A DNA stretch of 62,328 bases, taken from assembly GCF_001552175.1 (NCBI RefSeq), contig NZ_BCQR01000059.1:1-62328 (forward strand), given 5' to 3'. This document shows, piece by piece, positions 16,674-25,554 of the stretch. The position numbers and the translations under genes were made by a program. The notes under the pieces were generated by a model. It was not told where the DNA came from. It saw only the letters and a program-made list of their open reading frames with translations, and did no database searches. The stretch comes from Actinomadura kijaniata NBRC 14229. GTDB taxonomy: Bacteria > Actinomycetota > Actinomycetes > Streptosporangiales > Streptosporangiaceae. Every line of letters begins with the position of its first letter. The stretch's first letter is position 1.

Positions 16674-17995
16674 CGCCGCCTCCGGTAGCGGACGGCGCAG
16701 GGGCGGGCGAGCTGCACGACCATCTTGGAATGGTCGTCGCGGTAGGTGCCGGGCGGCTGGGCCAGCGCGAACTCCCAGTCGCGCAGCAGCACCGAGAAGA
16801 TCGCCTTGAGCTGGATCATCGCGAAGTTCGCGCCGACGCAGCGGTGGCGGCCCGCGCCGAACGGCACCCACGTCCAGCGGTTCAGCAGGTCCTCCTCGCG
16901 GGGCGCGGCGTAGCGGGACGGGTCGAACGCGTCGGGGTCGGGGAAGTCCCCGGGGATCCGGTTGGAGACGGCCAGGCCGCACCCGACCAGCGTTCCGGCG
17001 GGGATGCGGTGGCCGAGGACCTCCTGCTCGGTCTTGGCCACCCGCAGCAGCAGGATCAGGGGCGGGTGGAGGCGCAGGGTCTCCTTGATCGCCGCCTCCA
17101 GGCGCGGGATCGCGCGCAGGGCCTGGAAGCTGATCTCCCGGCCGTCGGCGTACAGGCCGTCGAGCTCCCGGGCGACCTCGGACATGACCTCCGGGTGGCG
17201 GAGCAGCTCGATCAGGGTCCAGGCCGCCGTGCCCGAGGAGGTGTGGTGCCCGGCGAACATCATCGAGATGAACATGCCGGTCACCTGGTCGGCGGTGAAG
17301 CGGGGGGCGCCGTCCCCGTCGCGGACCGAGATGAGGATGTCGAGCAGGTCGCGTTCCTCGCGGGGCGGGTCGGGGTCGCGGCCGTCCATGATGCCCTGGA
17401 CCAGCTTGACCAGCTCGGCGCGGGCCGCGTCGCGCTTGCGGAAGCTCTCGATCGGCGCGTAGGGGTCGACGTAGGCGAGCGCGTCGGTGCCGCGCTCCAG
17501 GTCGTGGTACAGCTCGGCGAACCGGCGGTCGAGCTGGTCGCGGAACTTGCGGCCGATCAGGCAGGCCGACGAGGTGTAGATCGTCAGCTCGGCGAACCAG
17601 TCCAGCAGGTCGATCTCGCCCGCCTCGCCCCAGCCGGCCGTCATGCGTTCCACCTCGGCGGCGATCGTGGCGGCGTGGCCCTTGAGGAACGAGCCCTTGA
17701 GCGCCTGGTTGTGCAGGGCCTCGCGGCGCTGCTCGGGAGTGGCGTCGAACACCACGCCCTCACCGAAGATCGGCGTCATGAACGGGTACGCCTCGGCCTG
17801 GTCCAGGTCCTCGTCGGGGGCGCGGAAGAAGAACTCGTTGGCCTCGGCCCCCGACAGCAGGACCACGGTCCGGTCGGCGAGCCGGAACGCCCCCACGTCG
17901 CCGCACTCGGCGCGCACGCGCCGCATCAGCGCGATGGGGTCGGTGCGCAGCTCCTCCAGGTGGTCGGGGCCACCGGAGACCACGGGGATGCTCAT
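16670..17995 (-). CDS. cyp51: Cytochrome P450 CYP51 (sterol 14-alpha-demethylase family)
   Basis: 441 residues. CYP51-specific features: FGEGVVFDA in the B-C region, I-helix AGHHTSS at 248-254, ExxR at 305-308 (KETLRLHPPL), the RWTWVPFGAGRHRCVG heme loop with Cys386, and the C-terminal DDHSKMVVQLARP. These match what I remember of M. tuberculosis CYP51 almost word for word. CYP51 oxidises the 14-alpha methyl group of sterols; in actinobacteria without sterol synthesis the natural substrate is unknown. It overlaps the SDR gene by ATGA, so it is cotranslated in a tetR-P450-SDR-cyp51-ferredoxin-NTF2 operon. Confidence 0.95.
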   Translation of the reverse strand: MSIPVVSGGPDHLEELRTDPIALMRRVRAECGDVGAFRLADRTVVLLSGAEANEFFFRAPDEDLDQAEAYPFMTPIFGEGVVFDATPEQRREALHNQALKGSFLKGHAATIAAEVERMTAGWGEAGEIDLLDWFAELTIYTSSACLIGRKFRDQLDRRFAELYHDLERGTDALAYVDPYAPIESFRKRDAARAELVKLVQGIMDGRDPDPPREERDLLDILISVRDGDGAPRFTADQVTGMFISMMFAGHHTSSGTAAWTLIELLRHPEVMSEVARELDGLYADGREISFQALRAIPRLEAAIKETLRLHPPLILLLRVAKTEQEVLGHRIPAGTLVGCGLAVSNRIPGDFPDPDAFDPSRYAAPREEDLLNRWTWVPFGAGRHRCVGANFAMIQLKAIFSVLLRDWEFALAQPPGTYRDDHSKMVVQLARPCAVRYRRRR

Positions 17996-18771
17996 CTCTC
18001 CTCCAGGGGGGCCTCGGGCTGCACCTCGACCAGGGTCAGGTGGGCGCCGCGCGGGGCGGACACGACGGTGGCGACGGCCGCCGCCACGTCGGAGGGGCGC
18101 AGGAAGTAGGGGTGGCGGGCCAGCCCCCACCTGACCCACTCGTCCAGGACCTCGCCGGTGACCCGCGGATCCCAGTTCATGCCCATGCCGGTCGCGGTCG
18201 GGCCGGGGCGGACGATGGAGGCGCGCACGCCCGTCCCCTCCAGCTCCATCTGGAGGGCGCGGGCCATCCCCTCGACGCCGTTCTTGGCCGCGACGTAGGC
18301 GCCCATGCGGGTGCGGGGCGCGCGGACGACGTCGGAGGAGACCAGCACGATGTCGCCGCGCCGGCGGGCGACCATGCCCGGGCAGACCTGCGCGACCAGG
18401 CGGTGCGCGCCGACCAGGTGGACCTGGATCTGGGCGAGGAAGGCGTCGGGATCGAGGTCGTGGAGGCGGTCGGCCGCCAGGTCGCCCGCGCCGGACACCA
18501 GGACCTCGGCCGGGCCGAGGGCGTCCTCGGCGGCGGCGGCGAACGCCTTCACCGAGTCGGAGTCGCCCACGTCCAGGGGGTGCGCGAACGCCTCCCCTCC
18601 CCCGGCGCGGATCGCGGCGGCGAGCTCCTCGCACCGGTCGGCGCGGCGGGCCCCGAGGGCGACGGGATGGCCCGCGGCGGCCAGGGCGGTGGCGGTCGCG
18701 GCGCCGATCCCGGAGGAGGCGCCGGCGACCAGGGCGGGACGGCGGTCGGGGTGGGGGTCGAAGCGGGGCAT
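17992..18771 (-). CDS. Short-chain dehydrogenase/reductase
   Basis: 259 residues of classical SDR form: GASSGIG cofactor loop at 17-23, a catalytic serine in LVSSD, and Tyr159-x3-Lys163. It should oxidise or reduce an alcohol/ketone with NAD(P)H. It abuts the CYP123-like gene upstream with no gap and overlaps cyp51 downstream by 4 nt. By position it corresponds to Rv0765c of M. tuberculosis (from memory). It probably acts on the product of one of the two P450s. Confidence 0.92.
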   Translation of the reverse strand: MPRFDPHPDRRPALVAGASSGIGAATATALAAAGHPVALGARRADRCEELAAAIRAGGGEAFAHPLDVGDSDSVKAFAAAAEDALGPAEVLVSGAGDLAADRLHDLDPDAFLAQIQVHLVGAHRLVAQVCPGMVARRRGDIVLVSSDVVRAPRTRMGAYVAAKNGVEGMARALQMELEGTGVRASIVRPGPTATGMGMNWDPRVTGEVLDEWVRWGLARHPYFLRPSDVAAAVATVVSAPRGAHLTLVEVQPEAPLEER

Positions 18772-19980
18772 CTACCGCACCTCCAGGCGGACGGGCAGGG
18801 TCGCGAAGCCGCGGACGTTGGCCGAGTGGACGCGTTCGGCCCGGTCGCCGTCGACCTCGTAGGCGCGGACGCGCGCCACGAGCTCGCCGAGGGCGATGCG
18901 GGCCTCCAGGCGGGCGAGGTTCGCGCCCAGGCAGAAGTGGCGGCCGCCGCCGAAGCTGACGATCTGGGAGGTGTCGCGGTCCAGGTCGTAGTCGTCGGGG
19001 CGGTCGAAGGCGCGGGGGTCGCGGTTGGCGGAGCCGACCAGCAGCAGCATCCGGTCGCCCGCGGCGACGCGCCGGTCGTGCAGGGTCAGGTCCCGCGTGA
19101 CGGTGCGGGCGAGCATCTGGCTGGAGGTGTCGTAGCGGAGGGTCTCCTCGATCCAGTCGTCGACGCGGGCCGGGTCGGCGAAGGGCTTGGCGGCCTGGCC
19201 GGGGTTGCGCCAGCCCCAGTACAGGGCGTTGGCCAGGAGCTTGGTGGTGGTCTCGTTCCCGGCCACGACCATCAGGAACAGGAAGGCGATGACCTCCTCG
19301 TCGGTGAGGCGGTCCCCGTCGATCTCGGCGTCCAGCAGCGCCGAGGTCAGGTCGTCGCGGCGGCGGCGACGGCGCTCGGCGACCATGTCCTGGTAGTAGC
19401 CGACCAGGGTCAGGGCGGCCGCCATCCCGGTGAGCGGCACGTCGTGCACGCCCTCCTCGCGGTGGACGACCGTGTCGGCGAGCCGCCGCACCTCGGCGCG
19501 GTCGCCCTCGGGGACGCCCATCATCTGCGAGATCACGTCCATCGGCAGAAGGCCCGCGAACTCCGCCACGAAGTCGCCCTCGCCCTTGTCCAGCAGCGGG
19601 GTCAGGTAGCGGCGGGTGAGGTCGAGAATGCCGTCGCCCAGCTCCTTCACCCGGCGCGGGGTGAAGCCCCTGGACACCAGGGCGCGCATCCGGGTGTGGC
19701 GCGGCGGGTCCAGCGCCAGGAACGACATGGTGCGGTGGGCGTGCGGGCCCCACGCGTTCGGCTCCAGGGACACGCCGTTGGCGCTGGAGAACGTCGCGTG
19801 GTCGCGGAACGCCCGGGCCACGTCCCCGTGCCGCGACAGCGCCCAGAAGTCGAGGTCGTCGTTGCGGTAGAGCGGGGCCTCCTCGCGCAGCCGCGCGTAG
19901 ATCGGGTAGGGGTCCTCGTGGACGGCGTAGTCGTACGGGCTGTAGGAGGGAGCCCGGTCAGGGGAGGGCACAGCCGTCAC
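18772..19980 (-). CDS. Cytochrome P450, CYP123-like
   Basis: 402 residues, a typical soluble actinobacterial P450: I-helix AGNETTT at 240-246, ExxR at 279-282 (EETLR), heme loop FGGGRHFCLG with Cys350. The mycobacterial cyp51 cluster also has a second P450 of 402 residues (CYP123, Rv0766c, from memory) in this slot, so I call it CYP123-like. GTG 19980 lies 4 nt after the tetR stop, within an AGCGAGG ribosome-binding site. Substrate unknown. Confidence 0.9.
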   Translation of the reverse strand: MTAVPSPDRAPSYSPYDYAVHEDPYPIYARLREEAPLYRNDDLDFWALSRHGDVARAFRDHATFSSANGVSLEPNAWGPHAHRTMSFLALDPPRHTRMRALVSRGFTPRRVKELGDGILDLTRRYLTPLLDKGEGDFVAEFAGLLPMDVISQMMGVPEGDRAEVRRLADTVVHREEGVHDVPLTGMAAALTLVGYYQDMVAERRRRRRDDLTSALLDAEIDGDRLTDEEVIAFLFLMVVAGNETTTKLLANALYWGWRNPGQAAKPFADPARVDDWIEETLRYDTSSQMLARTVTRDLTLHDRRVAAGDRMLLLVGSANRDPRAFDRPDDYDLDRDTSQIVSFGGGRHFCLGANLARLEARIALGELVARVRAYEVDGDRAERVHSANVRGFATLPVRLEVR

Positions 19981-19984
19981 CTCG

Positions 19985-20554
19985 CTAAGAGTCGTTCAGG
20001 ATGAGCTCCGCCGTCTCGCCCAGCCGGTCGGCCATGCGGGCGTAGGACGTGTAGCCCATGCCGGCGTGCACCAGCGCGCCCGCATAGGCGATCTCCAGCG
20101 CGCCGACCACCCGCGGGTCGGCGCCCTCCCCCAGCGCGGCCTGGAGGCGCGCCCGGATCTCCAGCCCGATCCGCACCCGCAGCTCCCGCACGTCGGGGTC
20201 GCCGCCGAGCATCGCGGACGTGCAGGCGGCCGCCAGCTCCGGCTCGTCCGACACCAGCAGCGCGATCCCCCGCAGCACGCCGCCGACGTCGCCGGGCTCG
20301 GTGACCGGGGGCAGGGCGCTGAGCCGCCGCCAGAACACCTCGGTGATCAGGTGGTTCTTGGAGGCGAAGTAGGTGTAGGCGGTGGCCGGGGCGACCCCCG
20401 CGCGGCGCGCGACGTTGCGCACGGTGAGCCCGTCGTACCCGGTCTCGCGCAGCTCCGCCACGGCGGCGTCGGTGAGCCGCCGGACGGTGCCGGCCTGCCG
20501 TTCGGTGAGGCGGCGGCGGGTGGACTCGGTCGTCAGATGCTGGTTTCCGGACAC
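19985..20554 (-). CDS. TetR-family regulator of the CYP51 module
   Basis: 189 residues from GTG 20554. The N-terminal helix-turn-helix reads LTVRNVARRAGVAPATAYTYFASKNHLI; the rest is a TetR ligand-binding domain. I chose this GTG because it lies inside the 18-bp palindrome and 8 nt after a TAATGT -10 box, which gives a leaderless or near-leaderless mRNA. An ATG at 20566 is the alternative and would add four residues. Being first in the P450 operon, it probably represses itself, the P450 genes, and (through the same palindrome at 29412 and 28789) the aldehyde dehydrogenase operon and a hypothetical gene. Confidence 0.88.
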   Translation of the reverse strand: MSGNQHLTTESTRRRLTERQAGTVRRLTDAAVAELRETGYDGLTVRNVARRAGVAPATAYTYFASKNHLITEVFWRRLSALPPVTEPGDVGGVLRGIALLVSDEPELAAACTSAMLGGDPDVRELRVRIGLEIRARLQAALGEGADPRVVGALEIAYAGALVHAGMGYTSYARMADRLGETAELILNDS

Positions 20555-20563
20555 GTGTCCAGA
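20546..20563. promoter_or_regulatory. TetR operator, copy A (tetR/P450 operon)
   Basis: TCCGGACACGTGTCCAGA: the same palindrome as at 29412-29429 with one changed base. It covers the start codon of tetR. Only this window is available, but two more copies lie at genes belonging to the same functional module. Confidence 0.75.
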
Positions 20564-20564
20564 C

Positions 20565-20593
20565 ATTAGTTCAGCGACTCCCGCGAGACAACC
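20565..20593 (-). promoter_or_regulatory. tetR promoter (TTGTCT-17-TAATGT)
   Basis: On the minus strand TTGTCT and TAATGT are separated by exactly 17 nt, upstream of and partly touching operator A. The predicted start of transcription falls at or next to the GTG start codon. Confidence 0.6.
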
Positions 20594-20597
20594 CGTC

Positions 20598-20628
20598 ACC
20601 GCCGCCGACCTTCCCGGACGGCGGCGGT
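20598..20628 (-). terminator. Hairpin after DHFR-family copy 2
   Basis: A perfect 10-bp stem of CCG repeats (20598-20607 with 20619-20628), about 58 nt beyond the stop at 20686. It may also insulate the neighbouring tetR promoter. Confidence 0.5.
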
Positions 20629-20685
20629 TCCGTGACGGCGGGAACCGGAAGGAGACGCCCTACCGCGAACGGCCGGGCGCCGCCG

Positions 20686-21285
20686 TCACGGGTAGCGCAC
20701 GCGGTACCGCAGGTGGGTGACGTCCTTGGCGTCCAGCACCGTCAGCGGCCCCTCCAGGTCGAGCGGCGCGTTCCGCAGCTCGTCGAAGTAGGGACGGCCC
20801 GCGCCGAGCAGCACCGGGGCGAGGGCGACCCAGATCTCGTCCAGCAGCCGCGCCTCCAGGCACTGGCTGGCGATGGTGCCGCCGTTGACGCCGACGTCCC
20901 GGCCGCCCGCGATCTCCCGGGCCGTGGCGACGGCGCTCTCGATCCCGTCGCCGACGAACGTGAAGTTCTCCCCCCTCTCGGCCCACCCCTCGGGCACCGA
21001 GTGGGTGAGCACGACGACGTGCCGGCCCAGGGGGTGCCGCCCGCCCCAGCCGTTGGTGAAGTCGAACAGCCTGCGGCCCACGACCAGCGCCCCGGTGTTC
21101 TCGATCATCGGCACGAAGACCCCGGCGTTCTCCTTGGTCAGCCGGAACTGCACGTCCGGGTTGGCCGAGGGAACCTCCACGTCCCCGTTCCCGTACCACC
21201 GGAACAGGCGATCGAAGCCACTCTCGTCCGGCCCGGCGATGAAGCCGTCCAGGGAGACGGTGGCCGCCGTGTAGACCTTGCCCAT
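20686..21285 (-). CDS. Dihydrofolate-reductase-family protein, copy 2
   Basis: 199 residues, same RibD_C/YwjB-like family as 15321-15914, sharing MGKV, SLDGFIA, GNGDVEVPS/GSGDVEVPT, GALV-GR-LFD, GWGG-HPLG and LAPVLLG-type segments; I judge them diverged paralogues rather than a recent copy. It should be an NADPH-dependent reductase of unknown substrate. ATG 21285 follows GAGGAGTGG-ATG with better spacing than the adjacent ATG at 21288. It is divergent from the membrane protein at 21425. Confidence 0.87.
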   Translation of the reverse strand: MGKVYTAATVSLDGFIAGPDESGFDRLFRWYGNGDVEVPSANPDVQFRLTKENAGVFVPMIENTGALVVGRRLFDFTNGWGGRHPLGRHVVVLTHSVPEGWAERGENFTFVGDGIESAVATAREIAGGRDVGVNGGTIASQCLEARLLDEIWVALAPVLLGAGRPYFDELRNAPLDLEGPLTVLDAKDVTHLRYRVRYP

Positions 21286-21424
21286 CATCCACTCCTCAGG
21301 GTGGGTTGCCTTACACCGGAACAGACCACGCCTCCCGGCGAAAATCACCGATCCCCCACGCAGGGGAGGCGGCTCCCCAGCCAGCGGGAGGCGCCGACCC
21401 CGCACCACGCACGACGCTGGCCCC

Positions 21425-22321
21425 ATGACGAACGACAAACGCCTGTGGCGGGCGCGCCTCATCGCCTGCCACGTGACGATCGCGGCCTGCGTCCCCTACC
21501 TGTTCCTCAAGGTCATGTGGCTGTCGGGAAGCAGCATCGGCTTCGGCTCCACCGACATGACCACCGCCGAGTACGTCGCGGGCAACGCCGTCACCGCGGG
21601 CATGGACCTGGTCGCGGTCCTCGTCGCCCTGGCGTTCACCTACCCCTGGGGACAGCGCGTCCCCGCCTGGCTGGTGCTGGTCCCGATCTGGGTGGGCACC
21701 GGCCTGCTCACCCCGATCGCGCTGGGCATGCCCGCCGGCCTGACCGTCCAGGCGCTGGCCGGCGGCTCCCCCATCCCCGAGTCCCCCGGCGCCGACGGCG
21801 AGCCGTGGGTGTTCGCCGTCGTCTACGGGGGCTTCACCCTCCAGGCGATCGGGCTGCTGACGGCGTTCGTCCTGTACGCCCGCGTGCGCTGGGCGGACGT
21901 GTTCGCGATGCGCGCCGCCGACCTCGCCGACGGCACGACCCGCCCCCTCCAGGTCCTGCTGGCCAACACCGCCGCCGTCGCGACGATCGGCTACGCCCTC
22001 GTCCGCGTCGGATGGGTCCTCACCGGCGACACGATCTTCGAGACGGCGGCGCAGAAGACGTTCGTCGCGGTGGGCGCGACACTGGCGGTCCTCGGCGCGG
22101 CCGGAGCCCTGGGCGTGGTCCACCGCCGGGGCACCCGCCTGCTGCCCGCCCTGGTGGCCGCGTGGGTGGGCACCGGGGCGGCGTTCACCACGGGCTTCAT
22201 GAGCACCCAGACCAACCACCTGGTGGACACGTCCGGCGCGATCGCCGGAGCCCTCCTGGCCCTGGCCACCCTCCTCCCCCTGATCGAGACCCGCCGCCCC
22301 GCCGCCCTCCAGCGAATCTGA
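21425..22321 (+). CDS. Multi-pass membrane protein of unknown function
   Basis: 298 residues with about eight hydrophobic helices spread evenly (for example IACHVTIAACVPYLFLKVMW at the start, PAWLVLVPIWVGTGLLTPIAL, and GAIAGALLALATLLPLIET at the end). No transporter or enzyme motif is recognised. The ATG at 21425 has no clear ribosome-binding site. It lies in the DNA that separates the two arms of the CYP51 module. Confidence 0.75.
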   Translation: MTNDKRLWRARLIACHVTIAACVPYLFLKVMWLSGSSIGFGSTDMTTAEYVAGNAVTAGMDLVAVLVALAFTYPWGQRVPAWLVLVPIWVGTGLLTPIALGMPAGLTVQALAGGSPIPESPGADGEPWVFAVVYGGFTLQAIGLLTAFVLYARVRWADVFAMRAADLADGTTRPLQVLLANTAAVATIGYALVRVGWVLTGDTIFETAAQKTFVAVGATLAVLGAAGALGVVHRRGTRLLPALVAAWVGTGAAFTTGFMSTQTNHLVDTSGAIAGALLALATLLPLIETRRPAALQRI

Positions 22322-22450
22322 TCCCACCAAGCGCACATGGCTCCGTGCGCGACAACGGCGGCCACGCCCCCGCCGTGGCCGCCGTCCAACCGCGCCCGCA
22401 ATCCAGTGGTTTCCTCACACGATCATGAACAGCCATACAAGAATGAGCAC

Positions 22451-23650
22451 ATGAGAACAGCGTAAAAATGTCGGGCATATCCCGATCCCGAACAGGCGGC
22501 CCTACTCGGCCGCACGTTCGGATACGTACGCCTGATATGGAACAAAACCCTGGCCGAACGACACCGCCGCTGGCACGACGAGGGAAAATCCACCACCTAC
22601 AAGCAGACCGACGCCCAGCTCACCGCCTGGAAGAAGACCGAGGAACTGACGTTCCTGAACGAAGTGTCGTCGGTGCCGTTGCAACAGACGTTGCGCCACC
22701 AGCACGCCGCATTCACCAACTTCTTCGCCGGGCATGCCCGTTACCCTCGCTACAAATCCCGCAACGGACGGCAGAGCGTCCACTTCACCCGCGCCGCGTT
22801 CCGCATGCGCGACGGCAAACTGACGTTGGCCAAGACCACGGCCGCGCTGCGGTTCGTGTGGTCGTTCGAGGACGTGGACCCAGCCACCCTGCATCCGACG
22901 ATGGTGATCGTCTCACGGGAACCCGACGGCCGCTGGTATGTCACCTTCGCCGTCGATATCCATGCCCCCGACCCGCTCCCCCAGATCGGACATGCCATCG
23001 GCGTCGACCTGGGGATCAAACACTTCGCCACCACCTCCGACGGCGACCGCATCACCAACCCCCGCCACCTGGAGCGCAAAGCCCGCAACCTGGCCCGCTA
23101 CCAACGACGGATGGCCCGCAAGCAGCCCGGCAGCGCCAACCGGAAAAAGGCCAAGGCCAAAGTCGCCCGCGCCCACCGCAAAGTCCGCAACGCCAGGCAG
23201 GACTTCCTGCACCGCACCACCACTCATCTGGTGCGCTCGGCCGACACCATCGTGATCGAGGACCTGACGGTCGCCAACATGATGCGCAACCGGCGACTGG
23301 CCAAGGCCATCGCCGACTGCGGCTGGGGCGAGTTCCGCCGCCAACTCGACTACAAATGCGCCCGCACCGGACGCACCCTGACAGTGATCGACCGCTGGTC
23401 CCCCTCCAGCAAGACCTGCTCGGCCTGCGGGCACCTGCTGAAGACACTGACCCTGTCCACCCGGCACTGGACGTGCCCCTCCTGCCGCACCCGGCACGAC
23501 CGGGACCTCAACGCGGCCAAGAACATCCTGGCCGCTGGTCGAGCGGTGACAGCCTGGGGAGCTGACATCAGACGGCAAGGGCACGCCCTTCCGCAGTCGG
23601 CGACGAAACAGGAAACCCAGCCCGCGAGGGCCGGACTCCCCTGCCGATAG
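22451..23650 (+). pseudogene. tnpB: TnpB-like RNA-guided nuclease gene (IS1341/IS605 type) with stop at codon 5
   Basis: The reading frame starts ATG-AGA-ACA-GCG and hits TAA at 22463-22465, then continues open for 394 codons as a full TnpB. The expected N-terminus of this family is MKTAYKCRAYP; here the TAC-like codon is TAA. Everything after is intact: EQAALLGRTFGYVRLIWNKTL, RuvC Asp in GVDLGIK (codon 186), Glu in VIEDL (270), two CxxC zinc pairs (CSAC, CPSC) and Asp in RDLNAAKN (352). No GTG, ATG or TTG gives a good restart before the conserved N-terminus. No TnpA gene is adjacent. It is either a recent pseudogene or needs readthrough or a sequence check. Confidence 0.85.
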
Positions 23651-23655
23651 GGGAG
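23636..23655 (+). other. Hairpin at the 3' end of tnpB (likely omega-RNA / right end)
   Basis: CTCCCCT at 23636-23642 pairs with AGGGGAG at 23649-23655 and overlaps the tnpB stop. In this family the guide (omega) RNA and the transposon right end overlap the 3' end of tnpB, so this is the probable right boundary; the exact end is not defined. Confidence 0.5.
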
Positions 23656-23697
23656 CAAGACAAAGCCGGGCCCGGTTCTCAGCCTTCGCGGATTCGG

Positions 23698-23780
23698 TGG
23701 GGCGGGTGGGATTCGAACCCACTCAGCGTTAAGCGCTTGCTTTACAGGCAAGTCCGGCTCTCCTGCTCCGGCGCCGCCCC
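23698..23780 (-). tRNA. tRNA-Tyr-like (anticodon GUA), third gene of array
   Basis: Read on the minus strand: acceptor GGGGCGG/CCGCCCC, anticodon stem CTTGC/GCAAG around loop CTGTAAA (anticodon GTA), a 13-nt variable region, T-arm GTGGG-TTCGAAT-CCCAC, discriminator A, then CC without the final A. The D-arm (CCGG...CCGG) differs from the usual actinobacterial tRNA-Tyr as I remember it. It begins one nucleotide after the CCA of the preceding tRNA. Confidence 0.85.
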
Positions 23781-23781
23781 T

Positions 23782-23857
23782 TGGTGCCCTCGGCAGGATT
23801 CGAACCTGCATCCTCCTCGTCCTCAACGAGACGTCTCTGCCGTTGGACTACGAGGGC
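23782..23857 (-). tRNA. Class-I tRNA with leucine anticodon GAG, second gene of array
   Basis: 76 nt with encoded CCA. Acceptor GCCCTCG/CGAGGGC, 3-bp D-stem GTC/GAC, anticodon stem TCTCG/CGAGG around TTGAGGA (anticodon GAG, G37), only 5 nt (AGGAT) in the variable loop, T-arm GCAGG-TTCGAAT-CCTGC, discriminator A. True bacterial tRNA-Leu has a long variable arm, so the body does not match the anticodon. The amino acid it carries is uncertain. Confidence 0.85.
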
Positions 23858-23858
23858 A

Positions 23859-23934
23859 TGGTGCGGCTCCTGGGATTCGAACCCAGATCATCTGGTTCCT
23901 GAAACCAGTTCCTCTGCCGTTGGGATAGAGCCGC
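23859..23934 (-). tRNA. Class-I tRNA with leucine anticodon CAG, first gene of array
   Basis: 76 nt with encoded CCA. Acceptor GCGGCTC/GAGCCGC, D-stem TCC/GGA, anticodon stem CTGGT/ACCAG around TTCAGGA (anticodon CAG, G37), a 5-nt variable loop (ATGAT), T-arm CTGGG-TTCGAAT-CCCAG, discriminator A. It shares the D-loop AACGGCAGA exactly with the next tRNA, so the two look like paralogues. As above, a leucine anticodon on a class-I body is unusual. Confidence 0.85.
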
Positions 23935-23980
23935 GTGGGGTTTGCTGCGATCGGCGTCGCTGTCGCACGCGGCCGGAAAG

Positions 23981-24049
23981 TCAGGGAAGGGGATACCGGC
24001 CGGGGCTCGTCAGCGACGCCTTGGGCAGTCGATACAGGTGGAGCTTCAC
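23981..24049 (-). CDS. Small ORF with strong ribosome-binding site (22 aa)
   Basis: AAAGGAGG, seven nucleotides, then GTG at 24049 opens a 22-codon ORF (MKLHLYRLPKASL...YPLP) ending in TGA. The ribosome-binding site is close to perfect. A nine-codon ORF starting at an ATG just upstream ends on a TGA that overlaps the GTG, so translational coupling is possible. It lies between the kinase (upstream) and the tRNA array (downstream), all on the minus strand. No homologue is recognised; it may be the remnant of a longer gene. Confidence 0.4.
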   Translation of the reverse strand: MKLHLYRLPKASLTSPGRYPLP

Positions 24050-24132
24050 GGCCGGTCCTCCTTTCGGGAAGTCATCGTGTCGCGGTGACGTGATCTACGG
24101 TGCCAGCGGGGTGCGGGTCCGCGCAACGGGAT

Positions 24133-25482
<1,350 letters not shown>

Positions 25483-25554
25483 GGTGCGCGCTCCTCGATG
25501 TGGGTCGAACATCTCAAGCGTGGCATATGTGAGCGCGTGCCGGGGTTTCGCCGA

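Noticed and set aside
22322..22450. TnpA transposase or a full IS200/IS605 element beside tnpB
   Set aside because: There is no room and no Y1 transposase motif; only tnpB and a 3' hairpin are supported.
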